A DNA stretch of 64,000 nucleotides, taken from DASXMT01 sp036521415. Its GTDB lineage: Bacteria; Actinomycetota; Acidimicrobiia; Acidimicrobiales; RAAP-2. Location of the stretch: NCBI GenBank assembly GCA_036521415.1, contig DATDHU010000048.1, forward strand, positions 14,181 through 78,180, written 5' to 3'. Made by a program: the position numbers and the translations under genes. Positions 25,797 to 34,550 of the stretch are shown here, in pieces (the stretch's first letter is position 1; each line of letters opens with the position of its first letter). Below the pieces are notes generated by a model. That model was not told where the DNA came from and searched no databases. It saw only the letters and a program-made list of their open reading frames with translations.

Positions 25797-26711
25797 TTAG
25801 CTCTCCGACGAGCCACGGAGCTCGGCAACCAGCGCGACCCGGTCCGCCGCCATCTGCTGGCGGACCGACGCGTCCACCTTCGGGTACTGCGGGTTGATGT
25901 CGATGAGCGTCTGGGCCAGGATGGCGGCGGTGGCTAGGCGGGCGAACCACTTGTGGTCGGCCGGTACCACGTGCCACGGGGCCCATTCGGTGCTGGTGTG
26001 GCTGAGCATGTCCCCGAAGGCGCGCTGGTAGTCGTCCCAGTACCGCCGTTCATGGATGTCGCTCGGAGCGAACTTCCAATTCTTCTCGGGCCGATCGATG
26101 CGCTTTAGGAACCGCTTGGCCTGTTCCGGTTTGGACACGTTGAGGAGGACCTTCACCACGGCGATGTCGTTGGCGACCAGATGGCGCTCCCAGTCGTTGA
26201 TCTCTCGGAAACGGTGCTTCCAGATACTCGCCGTCCCCGGCCGATCCGACCCTCCCCGTCCTTGCAGCAGTTCGGGGTGGACCCGAACCACTAGCACGTC
26301 TTCGTAGTGCGACCGGTTGAAGATGCCGATCCGGCCCCGCTCCGGAGCGACCCGCTGGCAGCGCCACAGAAAATCGTGCCGTAACTCCTCGTCCGACGGC
26401 TCCTTGAAGCTGTGGACCTCGACCCCTTGGGGATTGAGGCCGCGCATGACGTGCTTGATGATGCTGTCCTTCCCACCGGCGTCGAGGGCCTGGATCACGA
26501 GGAGGACGCCGCGGGTCGCCTCGGCCGACAGCCGGTCCTGGTAGTCCTCGAGGATCTTGACGACCCGGTCCAGTTGCGCGGTGCCTTCGCGGCGGGATAG
26601 TGCCCCGTCGACGCTGGCGGGATCGAAGTCTCGACCCATGGAGACAGCGGTCCCTGCAGGCACCCGACACCGACCGACGAGGTCCCGCACCAACCCGAGG
26701 GTGTGATCCAT
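25797..26711 (-). CDS. ppk2: polyphosphate kinase 2 family (PPK2)
   Basis: 304 residues, normal for a one-domain PPK2. The P-loop-like Walker A is VIQALDAGGKDSIIKHVMRG, the lid segment HDFLWRCQRVAPERG and the Walker B region FNRSHYEDVLVVRVHP. It transfers phosphate between polyphosphate and nucleotides; the pattern resembles class III enzymes acting on AMP/ADP, but class assignment is inference. A GTG at 26720 is an alternative start. The VOC gene is coupled downstream. Confidence 0.9.
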   Translation of the reverse strand: MDHTLGLVRDLVGRCRVPAGTAVSMGRDFDPASVDGALSRREGTAQLDRVVKILEDYQDRLSAEATRGVLLVIQALDAGGKDSIIKHVMRGLNPQGVEVHSFKEPSDEELRHDFLWRCQRVAPERGRIGIFNRSHYEDVLVVRVHPELLQGRGGSDRPGTASIWKHRFREINDWERHLVANDIAVVKVLLNVSKPEQAKRFLKRIDRPEKNWKFAPSDIHERRYWDDYQRAFGDMLSHTSTEWAPWHVVPADHKWFARLATAAILAQTLIDINPQYPKVDASVRQQMAADRVALVAELRGSSES

Positions 26712-26769
26712 GGGGACCACTCTGCCCGAACAGCGAACCGGGCGCCTCCCGGGTGGCCGACGCCGGTGT

Positions 26770-28128
26770 TCAGGTGAACGTGGCGGCGGCCGCGGCCGCC
26801 AGGGCGTCGAGGCCCTCGCCCAACAGCTGCTCGCCGATGATGAGCGGGGGCAGCAGGCGGATGACGTTGCCCCAGGTCCCGCACGTCAGGACGATCACGC
26901 CGGCCCGAAGGCAGTGGGCAGCGATCCGCTCAGCCGATTCCGGGTCCGGTTCGAGGGTCCCGGGCTCTACCACTTCGATGGCCTGCATCGCCCCGCGGCC
27001 GCGAACGTCGCCGATCGCCGGAAATTGCACCTGCAGGGCGCTCAGCCGGCCGGCCATCTGCTCACCGATGCGGGCGGCGGCAGTGGGCAGGTCGTGGCTC
27101 TTCATGTAGTCGATGGCGGCCAGGGCGGCGGCGCACGCCACCGGGTTGCCGCCGTAGGTGCCACCCAGCCCCCCTGGGTGCACGGCATCCATGAGCTCAA
27201 CCCGGCCGGTCACCGCGGCCAGCGGCAGCCCCCCGGCTATGGCCTTGGCCGTCGCCACCACATCAGGCACCACTCCCTCGTGCTCGCAGGCGAACCAGGC
27301 TCCTGTCCGACAGAAGCCGGTCTGGATCTCGTCGGCCACGAACACCACCCCGTGGTCCTGGCACCACGCGGCCAGCGCGGGCAGGAAGCCCGGGGCGGGA
27401 ACGACGAACCCGCCCTCGCCCTGGATCGGCTCGATCAGCATGCAGGCGACGTTGTGAGCGCCGACTTGTTTGTCCAGTCGCTCGAGGGCCCGCCGCGCCG
27501 CCTCGTCGCCGCTCATGCCGGCCGGGTCCCGGAACGGGTAGGACATCGGCATCCGGTAGACCTCGGGGGCAAAGGGCCCGAAGCCATCCTTGTAGGGCAT
27601 GTTCTTCGCCGTGAGGGCCATGGTCAAGTTGGTTCGCCCGTGGTAGGCGTGATCGAACACCGCCACGGCCTGACGCCCGGTGGCGTGTCGAGCGACCTTC
27701 ACCGCGTTCTCCACCGCTTCGGCCCCCGAGTTGAAGAGGGCAGAGGTCTTGGCGTGGCCGCCAGGGGTCAACGCGGCCAAGGCCTCGCAGACGGCGACGT
27801 AACCCTCGTAGGGGCCGACCATGAAGCAGGAGTGGACCAGGCGGCCCACCTGCGCGCTCACTGCCTCGGTCAGCTCGGGCAGGGCGTGGCCGATGCTGGT
27901 GACGCCGATGCCCGACCCGAGGTCGATGAGCGAGTTCCCGTCGACGTCGACCACGATGGCGCCCGATGCAGCCTCGATATACACCGGCAGGGTCGAGGTC
28001 ACTCCGGAAGCCACGGCGGCGCCACGGCGGCTGGCCAGTTCCCGGGACCGGGGGCCGGGCACGTCGGTCACCAGCCGGCGCGCCAGGCCGACCGGGGCGC
28101 TGACGCCGGCAACGTCAGGGGGGGCCAT
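26770..28128 (-). CDS. gabT: class III aminotransferase, 4-aminobutyrate transaminase-like
   Basis: 452-residue PLP-dependent class III (omega-) aminotransferase. SGAEAVENAVKVARHATGR, VFVADEIQTGF (Asp binding the PLP nitrogen) and ATAKAIAGGLPLAAVTGR (Schiff-base Lys) are all present, as is FDHAYHGRTN. The best family match is GABA:2-oxoglutarate transaminase, with related diamine or amino-acid transaminases possible. The ATG at 28128 is chosen because TATGTT lies 7 nt upstream; ATG 28140 is the alternative. It is not obviously in an operon. Confidence 0.85.
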   Translation of the reverse strand: MAPPDVAGVSAPVGLARRLVTDVPGPRSRELASRRGAAVASGVTSTLPVYIEAASGAIVVDVDGNSLIDLGSGIGVTSIGHALPELTEAVSAQVGRLVHSCFMVGPYEGYVAVCEALAALTPGGHAKTSALFNSGAEAVENAVKVARHATGRQAVAVFDHAYHGRTNLTMALTAKNMPYKDGFGPFAPEVYRMPMSYPFRDPAGMSGDEAARRALERLDKQVGAHNVACMLIEPIQGEGGFVVPAPGFLPALAAWCQDHGVVFVADEIQTGFCRTGAWFACEHEGVVPDVVATAKAIAGGLPLAAVTGRVELMDAVHPGGLGGTYGGNPVACAAALAAIDYMKSHDLPTAAARIGEQMAGRLSALQVQFPAIGDVRGRGAMQAIEVVEPGTLEPDPESAERIAAHCLRAGVIVLTCGTWGNVIRLLPPLIIGEQLLGEGLDALAAAAAATFT

Positions 28129-28135
28129 GGACTCG

Positions 28136-28141
28136 AACATA
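28136..28141 (-). promoter_or_regulatory. -10 element TATGTT, leaderless type
   Basis: TATGTT, 7 nt, then ATG at 28128 on the minus strand. It supports the downstream of two nearby candidate starts for the aminotransferase. Confidence 0.4.
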
Positions 28142-28297
28142 CCGGCACGGGCCCGGCATCGTCCCAACGGGGTCCTCGGGTCACGGTTTGCCGTCCTCCG
28201 CTGCACCGGAGCGATCGCAGATCGGGACCCCGTGTGGGATGGTGGGGACGAGAGTGTCCGCCTCGTCCTCCTGAAGCGGCTGAGAAGCGAGCTCATC

Positions 28298-29146
28298 ATG
28301 GCTGCTATCACCGACGACGAGCGGAACGAAGTCGATCAGGCGAACCGCTCGGGGAAGACACCGGTGGCCTTCATCCACGGGCTGTGGCTCCTTCCCAGCA
28401 GTTGGGACCGCTGGCGCCGACTGTTCGAGGACGCCGGCTATGCCACCGTGGCGCCCAGCTGGCCCGATGACCCCAATACCGTCGATGAGGCCAATCGACA
28501 CCCTGAGGTCTTCGCCCACAAGACAGTGGGGCAGGTGGCCGATCACGTCGAAGAGCTCGTCAAGCTGCTCGAAAGGAAACCGGCCGTGGTCGGTCACTCG
28601 TTCGGTGGCCTGCTCGCCCAGATCCTGGCCGGTCGGGGCGCGTCAGCAGCATCGGTGGCCATCGACCCGGCCCCCTTCCGGGGCGTGTTGCCTCTCCCCG
28701 TTTCGGCGCTCAAATCTGCGTCACCGGTGCTCGGGAACCCGGCCAATCGGGGGCGTGCCGTTCCTCTGACCTATGACCAGTTCCGCTACGCCTTCGCCAA
28801 CGCCGTGTCCGAGGACGAAGCCCGGGAGCTGTACGCCACCTACGCCGTCCCTGCCGCCGGTGCCCCGCTCTTCCAGGCGGCGACCGCCAACCTCAATCCC
28901 TGGACGGAGGTCAAGGTGAAGACCAAGGGCCCCGACCGCGGGCCCCTGTTGATCATCGACGGCGAAAAGGACCACACGGTCCCCTGGGCCATCGCCAACG
29001 CCTCGTACAAACGACAGAAGCGCAATGAGAACGTGACCGAGATCACCTCGGTCCCCGACCGCGGCCACGCCCTGACCATCGACCACGGCTGGCGTGAGGT
29101 CGCCCAAATCTCTCTCGACTTCATCGGGCGCTTCGTCACCCCCTGA
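28298..29146 (+). CDS. alpha/beta hydrolase
   Basis: 282-residue alpha/beta hydrolase. PVAFIHGLWLLPSSW is the oxyanion-hole region, VVGHSFGG the nucleophile elbow, IDGEKDHTVP carries the acid and DRGHALT the His. No signal peptide, so cytoplasmic. The start at the ATG of MAAITDDERN gives a family-like N-terminus; an upstream open frame lies over the divergent aminotransferase region and looks non-coding. Substrate unknown (esterase or haloperoxidase-like). Confidence 0.83.
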   Translation: MAAITDDERNEVDQANRSGKTPVAFIHGLWLLPSSWDRWRRLFEDAGYATVAPSWPDDPNTVDEANRHPEVFAHKTVGQVADHVEELVKLLERKPAVVGHSFGGLLAQILAGRGASAASVAIDPAPFRGVLPLPVSALKSASPVLGNPANRGRAVPLTYDQFRYAFANAVSEDEARELYATYAVPAAGAPLFQAATANLNPWTEVKVKTKGPDRGPLLIIDGEKDHTVPWAIANASYKRQKRNENVTEITSVPDRGHALTIDHGWREVAQISLDFIGRFVTP

Positions 29147-29187
29147 TCGTCAGGTCGGTCCGCCGGTCGAGCCCGGTGCCCGGGCCC

Positions 29188-30180
29188 TCATGGCACTGGT
29201 GCTGGGCCCTTCCCGTCGGAGTTGGCGCCCGCGCTACGCAACGCGTCGACCAGGACCTGTGCGCCACCTACGAGCCCCGCCGCCTCGTAGGGCACAACCA
29301 CCTTGGCGTTGTCGGAGCTGGCAATCTGTTGGAGGGCGCGCAGTTGGAGGACGGCAAGGGTGTTGGGCTTGATGGTCGCCGTGTCCAGCGCACCCAAGGC
29401 GGCGGCTTCTCCCTCGCCCCGCAGTGCTGCGGCGCGTTTCTCGCCTTCGGCCCGGAGCTCGAGCACCTTTTGTTGTGCCTCGGCGGCCAGGATCGATGCC
29501 TGCTTCTGACCCTCGGCCTCGAGCACGGCGGCCTGCTTGCGACCCTGGGCGCTATTGATGGCCGATTGCTGGTCACCCTCCGACTTGAGGATGGCGGCCC
29601 GCTTGTGCTGCTCGGCCTCCTTCTGTTCGGACATGGCCTGCAGCACGTTCGCCGGCGGGGTGATGTCGAGGATCTCGATCCGGTTGAGACGGACGCCCCA
29701 CTTGAGGGTGGCGTCAGCCATATGCTCTTGCATCTTGGAGTTGATCGTCTCACGCTCCGACAATGACTGATCGAGGGTCAGCTCACCGAACACGGCCCGC
29801 AGAGCCGTGCGGGACAACTGGTCGATAGCCAGCTGATAGTCCTCGATCTCATAGAGTGCGGCCTTGACGTCGAGGACCTGGGCGAAGATCGTGGCGCTGA
29901 CCTGTAGCGACACGTTGTCGGCGGTGATCACCGCCTGCCGGTCTCCGGTGTGGGGGAACTCGCGGATGTCGACTTTTTCCATCCGGTCGACAAAGGGCGT
30001 CATGACAGCTATCCCCGGCTGGCGGACCGACTTGAATTCCCCGAGCCGCTTCACCACCCCCACACTCCCCTGCTGCACCACCTTCAGGGCCGACTTGAGG
30101 ACGGCGACGACGATCAATACGACGACGACTACGACTACCACGATGCCGGCGATGACGCCGCCACTCATGCTTGCGATCAT
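29188..30180 (-). CDS. SPFH/Band 7 (slipin-type) membrane protein
   Basis: 330 residues. One N-terminal membrane helix (VIAGIVVVVVVVVLIVVAVL) is followed by the SPFH domain starting VVQQGSVGVVKRLGEF (about 35-200) and a long Ala/Glu-rich coiled coil (KEAEQHKRAAILKSEGDQQS and onward) typical of slipins, flotillin-like scaffolds that oligomerise at the membrane. AAAGG before the ATG is a ribosome site. The NfeD-like gene lies 39 nt upstream on the same strand, the classic NfeD/slipin pairing. Confidence 0.9.
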   Translation of the reverse strand: MIASMSGGVIAGIVVVVVVVVLIVVAVLKSALKVVQQGSVGVVKRLGEFKSVRQPGIAVMTPFVDRMEKVDIREFPHTGDRQAVITADNVSLQVSATIFAQVLDVKAALYEIEDYQLAIDQLSRTALRAVFGELTLDQSLSERETINSKMQEHMADATLKWGVRLNRIEILDITPPANVLQAMSEQKEAEQHKRAAILKSEGDQQSAINSAQGRKQAAVLEAEGQKQASILAAEAQQKVLELRAEGEKRAAALRGEGEAAALGALDTATIKPNTLAVLQLRALQQIASSDNAKVVVPYEAAGLVGGAQVLVDALRSAGANSDGKGPAPVP

Positions 30181-30219
30181 CGGAAGCCTTTCTTGGATCT
30201 CTGGGTATACGACTCGGTG

Positions 30220-30465
30220 CTACGAGGAGTCGGTGGGATAGACGACCAACAGCCCGCGTTCGACCTCGGCGACGACCACTGTGGTCCCGACGCCGATCGT
30301 GGTCCCGGGGAACATGGACACCGCATGCCAGTCCTCACCTCGGGCTCGGACCAGACCCGGGCGGGTGGCCGTGCCAACCTCCCGCGTGACCAGTGCCGTC
30401 TCCCCGACCATGCCCTCGACGCCGTTCAACACCCCGCTGCCCCCTCGACGCATTCGTCCCGCCAC
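30220..30465 (-). CDS. minimal NfeD-like OB-fold protein
   Basis: Up to 81 residues matching only the C-terminal OB domain of NfeD proteins (GMVGETALVTREVG...GTTVVVAEVERGLLVVYP). No transmembrane segment is visible, unlike standard NfeD1b proteins of about 140 residues. The start is uncertain: GTG 30465, ATG 30453, or GTG 30432, the last preceded by a GAGGGGG stretch. It partners the downstream slipin gene. The missing membrane part could be real reduction or a start lying in another frame. Confidence 0.68.
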   Translation of the reverse strand: MAGRMRRGGSGVLNGVEGMVGETALVTREVGTATRPGLVRARGEDWHAVSMFPGTTIGVGTTVVVAEVERGLLVVYPTDSS

Positions 30466-30688
30466 CAGTGGCCGCAGCAGCGTGCGACCCGACCCCCGTG
30501 GCCGCCCTGCTTGCTTTGAACTCTTTGAACGAACACCATCGCTTCTTGCACTATACGGGCGCCCATCCCCGGCCGACCGGGCATGGATGCCATGGCATCG
30601 AGGGGGCAGCTCCTGCCGCCGGACGGCCGGGCCCTCGAGGTGCGACCGGACAAGGCGGATCGACAGGCCCGGAGCATTGGCAGGGCGA

Positions 30689-30704
30689 AAGTCAGTTCTG
30701 ACTT
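30689..30704. repeat. palindrome AAGTCAG-TT-CTGACTT, candidate operator
   Basis: Perfect 7-bp arms around a 2-nt centre, in the divergent gap between the NfeD/slipin operon and the SDR gene. Size and symmetry suit a dimeric repressor site. No regulator gene adjoins it. Confidence 0.45.
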
Positions 30705-30813
30705 ACCGTTAGTGGTCGCTTACCAAGCTCTGCCCTCGAGGCGCCGGGACCGGACCAGTCAGAGCTCGGTCAGGGTTCGTGCCCACCTGGGAGCAGGTGC
30801 GCGCCATCCGCCC

Positions 30814-30819
30814 TACGGT
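30814..30819 (+). promoter_or_regulatory. -10 element TACGGT, leaderless type
   Basis: TACGGT, 7 nt, then ATG at 30827. The same hexamer and spacing recur at 44586-44591. Confidence 0.45.
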
Positions 30820-30826
30820 TGGGCCC

Positions 30827-31639
30827 ATGGCTCTCCCCACCCCGGCAGCGGACCGCACCGCCGTGGTCACCGGTGCCTCTTCTGGCATCGGTGAGGCCGT
30901 TGCCCGGGAACTGGCCCGGAGGGGCCATGGGGTCACGCTCGTCGCTCGACGGGCCGACAAGTTGGAGCAGCTGGCGGCCGAGCTCGGGACGAGCGGCGTG
31001 CGGGCGAGCGTACTGGTCGCCGACCTCTCCGACCCAGCGGCGCGAGCCGGCTTGCTCGGTCGGATCGTCGAGCTCGGGCTCACGCCCGACATCTTGGTGA
31101 ACAACGCCGGGTACTCCACCATGGGGCCGGTGGCCGCGTCCGACCCGACGACCGAGACGAACATGATCGAGGTCGATGTCGTGGCCGTCGCCGACCTGTG
31201 TAGCCGTTTCCTGCCCGGCATGGTCGAGCGATCTCGGGGCGCCGTGCTCAACGTGGCTTCGACCGGTGCGTTCCAACCCCTACCCGGCCAGGCCGCCTAC
31301 GGCGCGGCAAAGGCCTTCGTGCTGTCCTATTCCGAGAGCCTGAGCGGCGAGCTCCGCGGCACCGGCGTGCACGTGACCGTGCTGTGCCCCGGCCCGGTCG
31401 AGACCGGGTTCGGCGAGCGGGCCGGGGTGTCCAAGGAGGACGCCGAGGCGGCACTGCCGAAGTTCTTGTGGGAGACAGCCGACACCGTTGCCCGGGCGGG
31501 CGTCGAGGGACTGGCCAAGGGCCGGGTCGTCGTCATCCCCGGCAACGCCAACCGGGCCGGCGCCGTGCTCGGGCATCTCACCCCCAACCGCTTGCTGGTT
31601 CCGATCCTGGCCCGGGGCCATCCCGGCCTGCGCGCCTGA
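30827..31639 (+). CDS. SDR family oxidoreductase
   Basis: 270-residue short-chain dehydrogenase. TGASSGIG is near residues 14-21, NNAG near 90, and the active site AAYGAAKAF has both Tyr and Lys. The sequence VTVLCPGPVETGFGERAGV resembles the DltE/YqjQ-like group acting on hydrophobic carbonyls. The ATG is fixed by the TACGGT box 7 nt upstream; a longer reading to 30779 looks non-coding. It converges with the patatin gene across a short hairpin. Confidence 0.87.
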   Translation: MALPTPAADRTAVVTGASSGIGEAVARELARRGHGVTLVARRADKLEQLAAELGTSGVRASVLVADLSDPAARAGLLGRIVELGLTPDILVNNAGYSTMGPVAASDPTTETNMIEVDVVAVADLCSRFLPGMVERSRGAVLNVASTGAFQPLPGQAAYGAAKAFVLSYSESLSGELRGTGVHVTVLCPGPVETGFGERAGVSKEDAEAALPKFLWETADTVARAGVEGLAKGRVVVIPGNANRAGAVLGHLTPNRLLVPILARGHPGLRA

Positions 31640-31658
31640 CCGGCCCGGCTGGGAGCGG

Positions 31659-31677
31659 CGCCGGCAAACGGCCGGTG
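31659..31677. terminator. GC-rich hairpin between convergent genes
   Basis: CCGGC-aaacg-GCCGG (31661-31675), extendable by a wobble and a GC pair to 7 bp. It sits between the ends of the SDR and patatin genes. No U-tract follows, so it is only a candidate bidirectional terminator. Confidence 0.3.
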
Positions 31678-31685
31678 GATCCGGG

Positions 31686-32627
31686 TCAGGCCCAGAACTT
31701 GGTCAGCACGGCCAGGTCGCCTGCCGCCTGGCGAGCCCCCATGGCCATCGCCTTGGGCACGGCTGCCGGCGACATCAGCTCGAGGGGGTCCACCACCTCG
31801 GGCATGCGGAACTCCACCTCGGTCCCGGTGGCGATCAGGGAGTCGAGCTCGCGTCGGCCGCCACCCGGTTGGCTGGTCATCATCCCCTCGGTCAGCTCGC
31901 TTCCGTCGCTCAGGGCCAGCACCACCACCCGTTGGGCGCCGGCCACCACGTCGAGATGGGTTCCCGTACCGCTCACGCCGCCGTCCATGCATCGCCGATC
32001 GCCGATCGGTTGGGGAGGAAAGAGCCCCGGTACCGCGCTGCTGGCCGCGGCGGCCGCTGTGACCGACACCCCCGCCTGGTCGGTGACGATGCATCGCTCG
32101 CCGCTGTAGGCGTCGACGCTGCTTATGTGCAGGGCCGCCGACGGCCAGCGCCTGGCCCCGATCACCAGGGCCAGATTGCGGCGCATGGCCCACGGTGACG
32201 GGCCGGCCGCGGCCAGAGCGGCGTGCCCGATGGCCCGGAGGGTGGCCGGCTCGCTGTCCTGGGCTTGCCAGAAGAGGTCGAGCGCGCGTTGTTGGCTGGG
32301 CCGCAGGTCGGATGCCGGGGCCAGGGCGGAAAGCACCTTGGGCGCCTTGGCCAGGACGGCAAGCTCCCGGTGGACCAGGTGGAGGCGGCCGCCGAGCAGC
32401 GCGCTGGCCACCACCGATCCGGCCGAGGTACCCACCACGCGATCGGCTGCGTCGAGTGCGAGCCCGCCTTCGGCCAGGGTGTGGAGATAGGCAACCTGCC
32501 ATGCGATGAAGAAGAGGCCGCCGCCGCCCAGACACAACCCGCGCCGCAGGCCATCGGCGTAGCGAGCTTCGAAGCTCTGCGGCAGCGCAGTGTCGGGCGA
32601 ACTCGACCGCTCGGCTCTCGGGCTCAC
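31686..32627 (-). CDS. patatin-like phospholipase
   Basis: 313 residues. The oxyanion loop GLCLGGGGLFFIAWQ, nucleophile elbow GTSAGS and catalytic DGG in CMDGGVSGT make a complete Ser-Asp dyad, so a lipid acyl hydrolase is expected. It begins at GTG in a GTGA overlap with the stop of the MFS transporter gene and is thus coupled to it, an unusual pairing. No signal peptide is seen. Confidence 0.86.
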   Translation of the reverse strand: MSPRAERSSSPDTALPQSFEARYADGLRRGLCLGGGGLFFIAWQVAYLHTLAEGGLALDAADRVVGTSAGSVVASALLGGRLHLVHRELAVLAKAPKVLSALAPASDLRPSQQRALDLFWQAQDSEPATLRAIGHAALAAAGPSPWAMRRNLALVIGARRWPSAALHISSVDAYSGERCIVTDQAGVSVTAAAAASSAVPGLFPPQPIGDRRCMDGGVSGTGTHLDVVAGAQRVVVLALSDGSELTEGMMTSQPGGGRRELDSLIATGTEVEFRMPEVVDPLELMSPAAVPKAMAMGARQAAGDLAVLTKFWA

Positions 32628-34474
32628 GAGCCAAACTCTAGTGGGGATGGCCCTTCCCGGGTGGCGCTGGACCCGTTCGAGGACATGGCGCTGGTGGCAG
32701 CAGCCACGGTGGCCCGACCGTTGGAACGATCGGCTCCCGGTACTGCGGGGTCATCTCGCTCTGCCCCGGAGCGCGCACCTCGCGTCCACGAGGCCGCCGC
32801 GGCCAGGAGGCTGGCCACGATGGCGAAGTCGAGGGCCGCGTGCAGGCCCGAACGGAACGGTGCAGTGATGATCGAGGGAAAGAAGCCGCGCCCGGAGAGC
32901 ACGGCCTGCTCGGCCGGGGGGATCTGGGAGAGGACATGGGATCCGAGTAGGTGCTGGACGGGGTTGTAGCCCAAGAAGGCGGCGAACAGCGTGGAGACCG
33001 GTGGCAGGTGCGAGGCTTTGGAGGCCGCCGCCGATGAGACGCCGTGGGCGACCAGTCCCTGGTAGAGGCTCTGGGGAAGCGAGGCGGAGAGCCCGACGAT
33101 CATCAGGGTGAAGAAGATGCCGATCGAGAGGACCTGGGCGGAGTTCTGGAACGTGGTGTTCATGCCCGATCCGGAGCCTCGGTGTTCGGCCGGGAGGCTG
33201 TTCATCACTCCGGCCCGGTTGGGCGAGCCGAACGACGACATGAACAGCCCGGTGACGAACAACAAGATGGCGAACAACCAGTATGGGAAGTCGATGGGCA
33301 GCAATTCCAACAGGACGAAGGAGATCGCCGTCCCGATCATGCCGCCGGTGGCGAAGAGACGGGACCCGTAGTGGTCGGAGAGGACACCGGAGATCGGGCC
33401 GGCGATGAGGAACCCGGCCGTGAGCGGAAGCATGGCCAGTCCGGCCCACAGCGGCGTGCGGGCGAAGTCGTAGCCGTGCAGGGGCAACCAGATCCCCTGC
33501 AGCCAGATGATGAGCATGAACATGAGCCCACCCCGGCTGAGAGCGGCGAGGAAGCTGGCGAAGACGCCGGCAGTGAAGGCACGGATCTTGAACAACTGGA
33601 GGCGGAACATCGGCTCGGCGACCTTGGTCTCGATGATGCCGAACGCGATCAACAGGGCGACCCCGGAGGTGAGGGCAGCCACTACCAGTGGGTTGGTCCA
33701 GCCCATGGTGTCATGGCCGTAGGGCTCGATCCCGTAGGTGATGCCCACCATGACCAATATGAGGCCGAGGGCGAAGGTGATGTTGCCCGGCCAGTCGATC
33801 CGGGCCGGTCGTCGTTCGCTCAGCTCGCGGAGCTTGAGGTAGCCCCACACGGTGGCGAAGAGCCCGATGGGCACCGAGACCAAGAAGATGAGTCGCCAGT
33901 TGATGGGAGCCAGGATGCCGCCCAGGACCAATCCGATGAAGGTCCCGCTGAAGGCGGCCGCCTGGTTGACCCCCATGGCCATGCCCCGCTGGCCGGCAGG
34001 GAAGGCGTCGGTCAGGATCGCCGCCGAGTTGGCCATCAACATGGCCGCACCCACCCCCTGAAAGATCCGCAGCACGATCAGCCAGATCCCGGCAACGTGA
34101 CCGGACATCCAGGTCACGGTCAGCAAGAGCGAGAAGAAGGTGAAGACGGCGAACCCCAGGTTGTACATGCGGACCCGGCCGTAGATGTCGCCCATCCGGC
34201 CCAGGCTGGTCACGAGGACGCTGGTGACGACCAGGAACCCCAGGATCATCCACAGGAGATAGAAGCTGTTGCCCGCCTGGAGGGGGTCGATCCCGATCCC
34301 GCGGAAGATGTCGGGAAGGGCGATCAGGGTGATGGAACCGTCGATGGTGGCCATGAGCATCCCCAACGTGGAGATGAACAGGGCCGTCCACTTGTAGCCG
34401 TCGGGGATCGCCGCTCGTGCGCCCACCGCACCAGAGCGCCTGGCCGGTCGGATCGATTGGTCGAGTTCGGTCAT
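32624..34474 (-). CDS. MFS drug/multisubstrate exporter, DHA2-type
   Basis: 616 residues with about 14 membrane helices, DHA2 (EmrB/QacA-like). Loop 2-3 motif appears as LGRMGDIYGRVRMYNLGF and motif C-like region VNQAAAFSGTFIGLVLGG. The ATG at 34474 has GGAG 5 nt upstream; a longer reading lacks a ribosome site. Likely a proton-coupled exporter of amphipathic compounds. It is translationally coupled to the patatin gene and divergent from the dienelactone hydrolase gene. Confidence 0.88.
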   Translation of the reverse strand: MTELDQSIRPARRSGAVGARAAIPDGYKWTALFISTLGMLMATIDGSITLIALPDIFRGIGIDPLQAGNSFYLLWMILGFLVVTSVLVTSLGRMGDIYGRVRMYNLGFAVFTFFSLLLTVTWMSGHVAGIWLIVLRIFQGVGAAMLMANSAAILTDAFPAGQRGMAMGVNQAAAFSGTFIGLVLGGILAPINWRLIFLVSVPIGLFATVWGYLKLRELSERRPARIDWPGNITFALGLILVMVGITYGIEPYGHDTMGWTNPLVVAALTSGVALLIAFGIIETKVAEPMFRLQLFKIRAFTAGVFASFLAALSRGGLMFMLIIWLQGIWLPLHGYDFARTPLWAGLAMLPLTAGFLIAGPISGVLSDHYGSRLFATGGMIGTAISFVLLELLPIDFPYWLFAILLFVTGLFMSSFGSPNRAGVMNSLPAEHRGSGSGMNTTFQNSAQVLSIGIFFTLMIVGLSASLPQSLYQGLVAHGVSSAAASKASHLPPVSTLFAAFLGYNPVQHLLGSHVLSQIPPAEQAVLSGRGFFPSIITAPFRSGLHAALDFAIVASLLAAAASWTRGARSGAERDDPAVPGADRSNGRATVAAATSAMSSNGSSATREGPSPLEFGS

Positions 34475-34499
34475 CCACACTCCGAGAGGCTGACTTGCC

Positions 34500-34511
34500 G
34501 TTGACGTTAAC
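34500..34511. repeat. near-palindrome GTTGACGTTAAC in divergent promoter
   Basis: Five of six base pairs are symmetric. It lies in the 76-nt gap between the MFS and dienelactone hydrolase genes, so a regulator binding here could control both. No cognate regulator gene is adjacent. Confidence 0.35.
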
Positions 34512-34550
34512 AAGAAGCAATCTTAAACGCCGATCGAGAGGAGCCCAGCT

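Larger units (their letters stand above)
30466..30826. other. 361-nt intergenic region with regulatory motifs
   Basis: No gene is convincing here. It holds a minus-strand TATAGT box (30550-30555) before a 37-codon ORF (30426-30539) that overlaps the NfeD start, a perfect palindrome at 30689-30704, and the plus-strand TACGGT box of the SDR gene. Confidence 0.5.
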
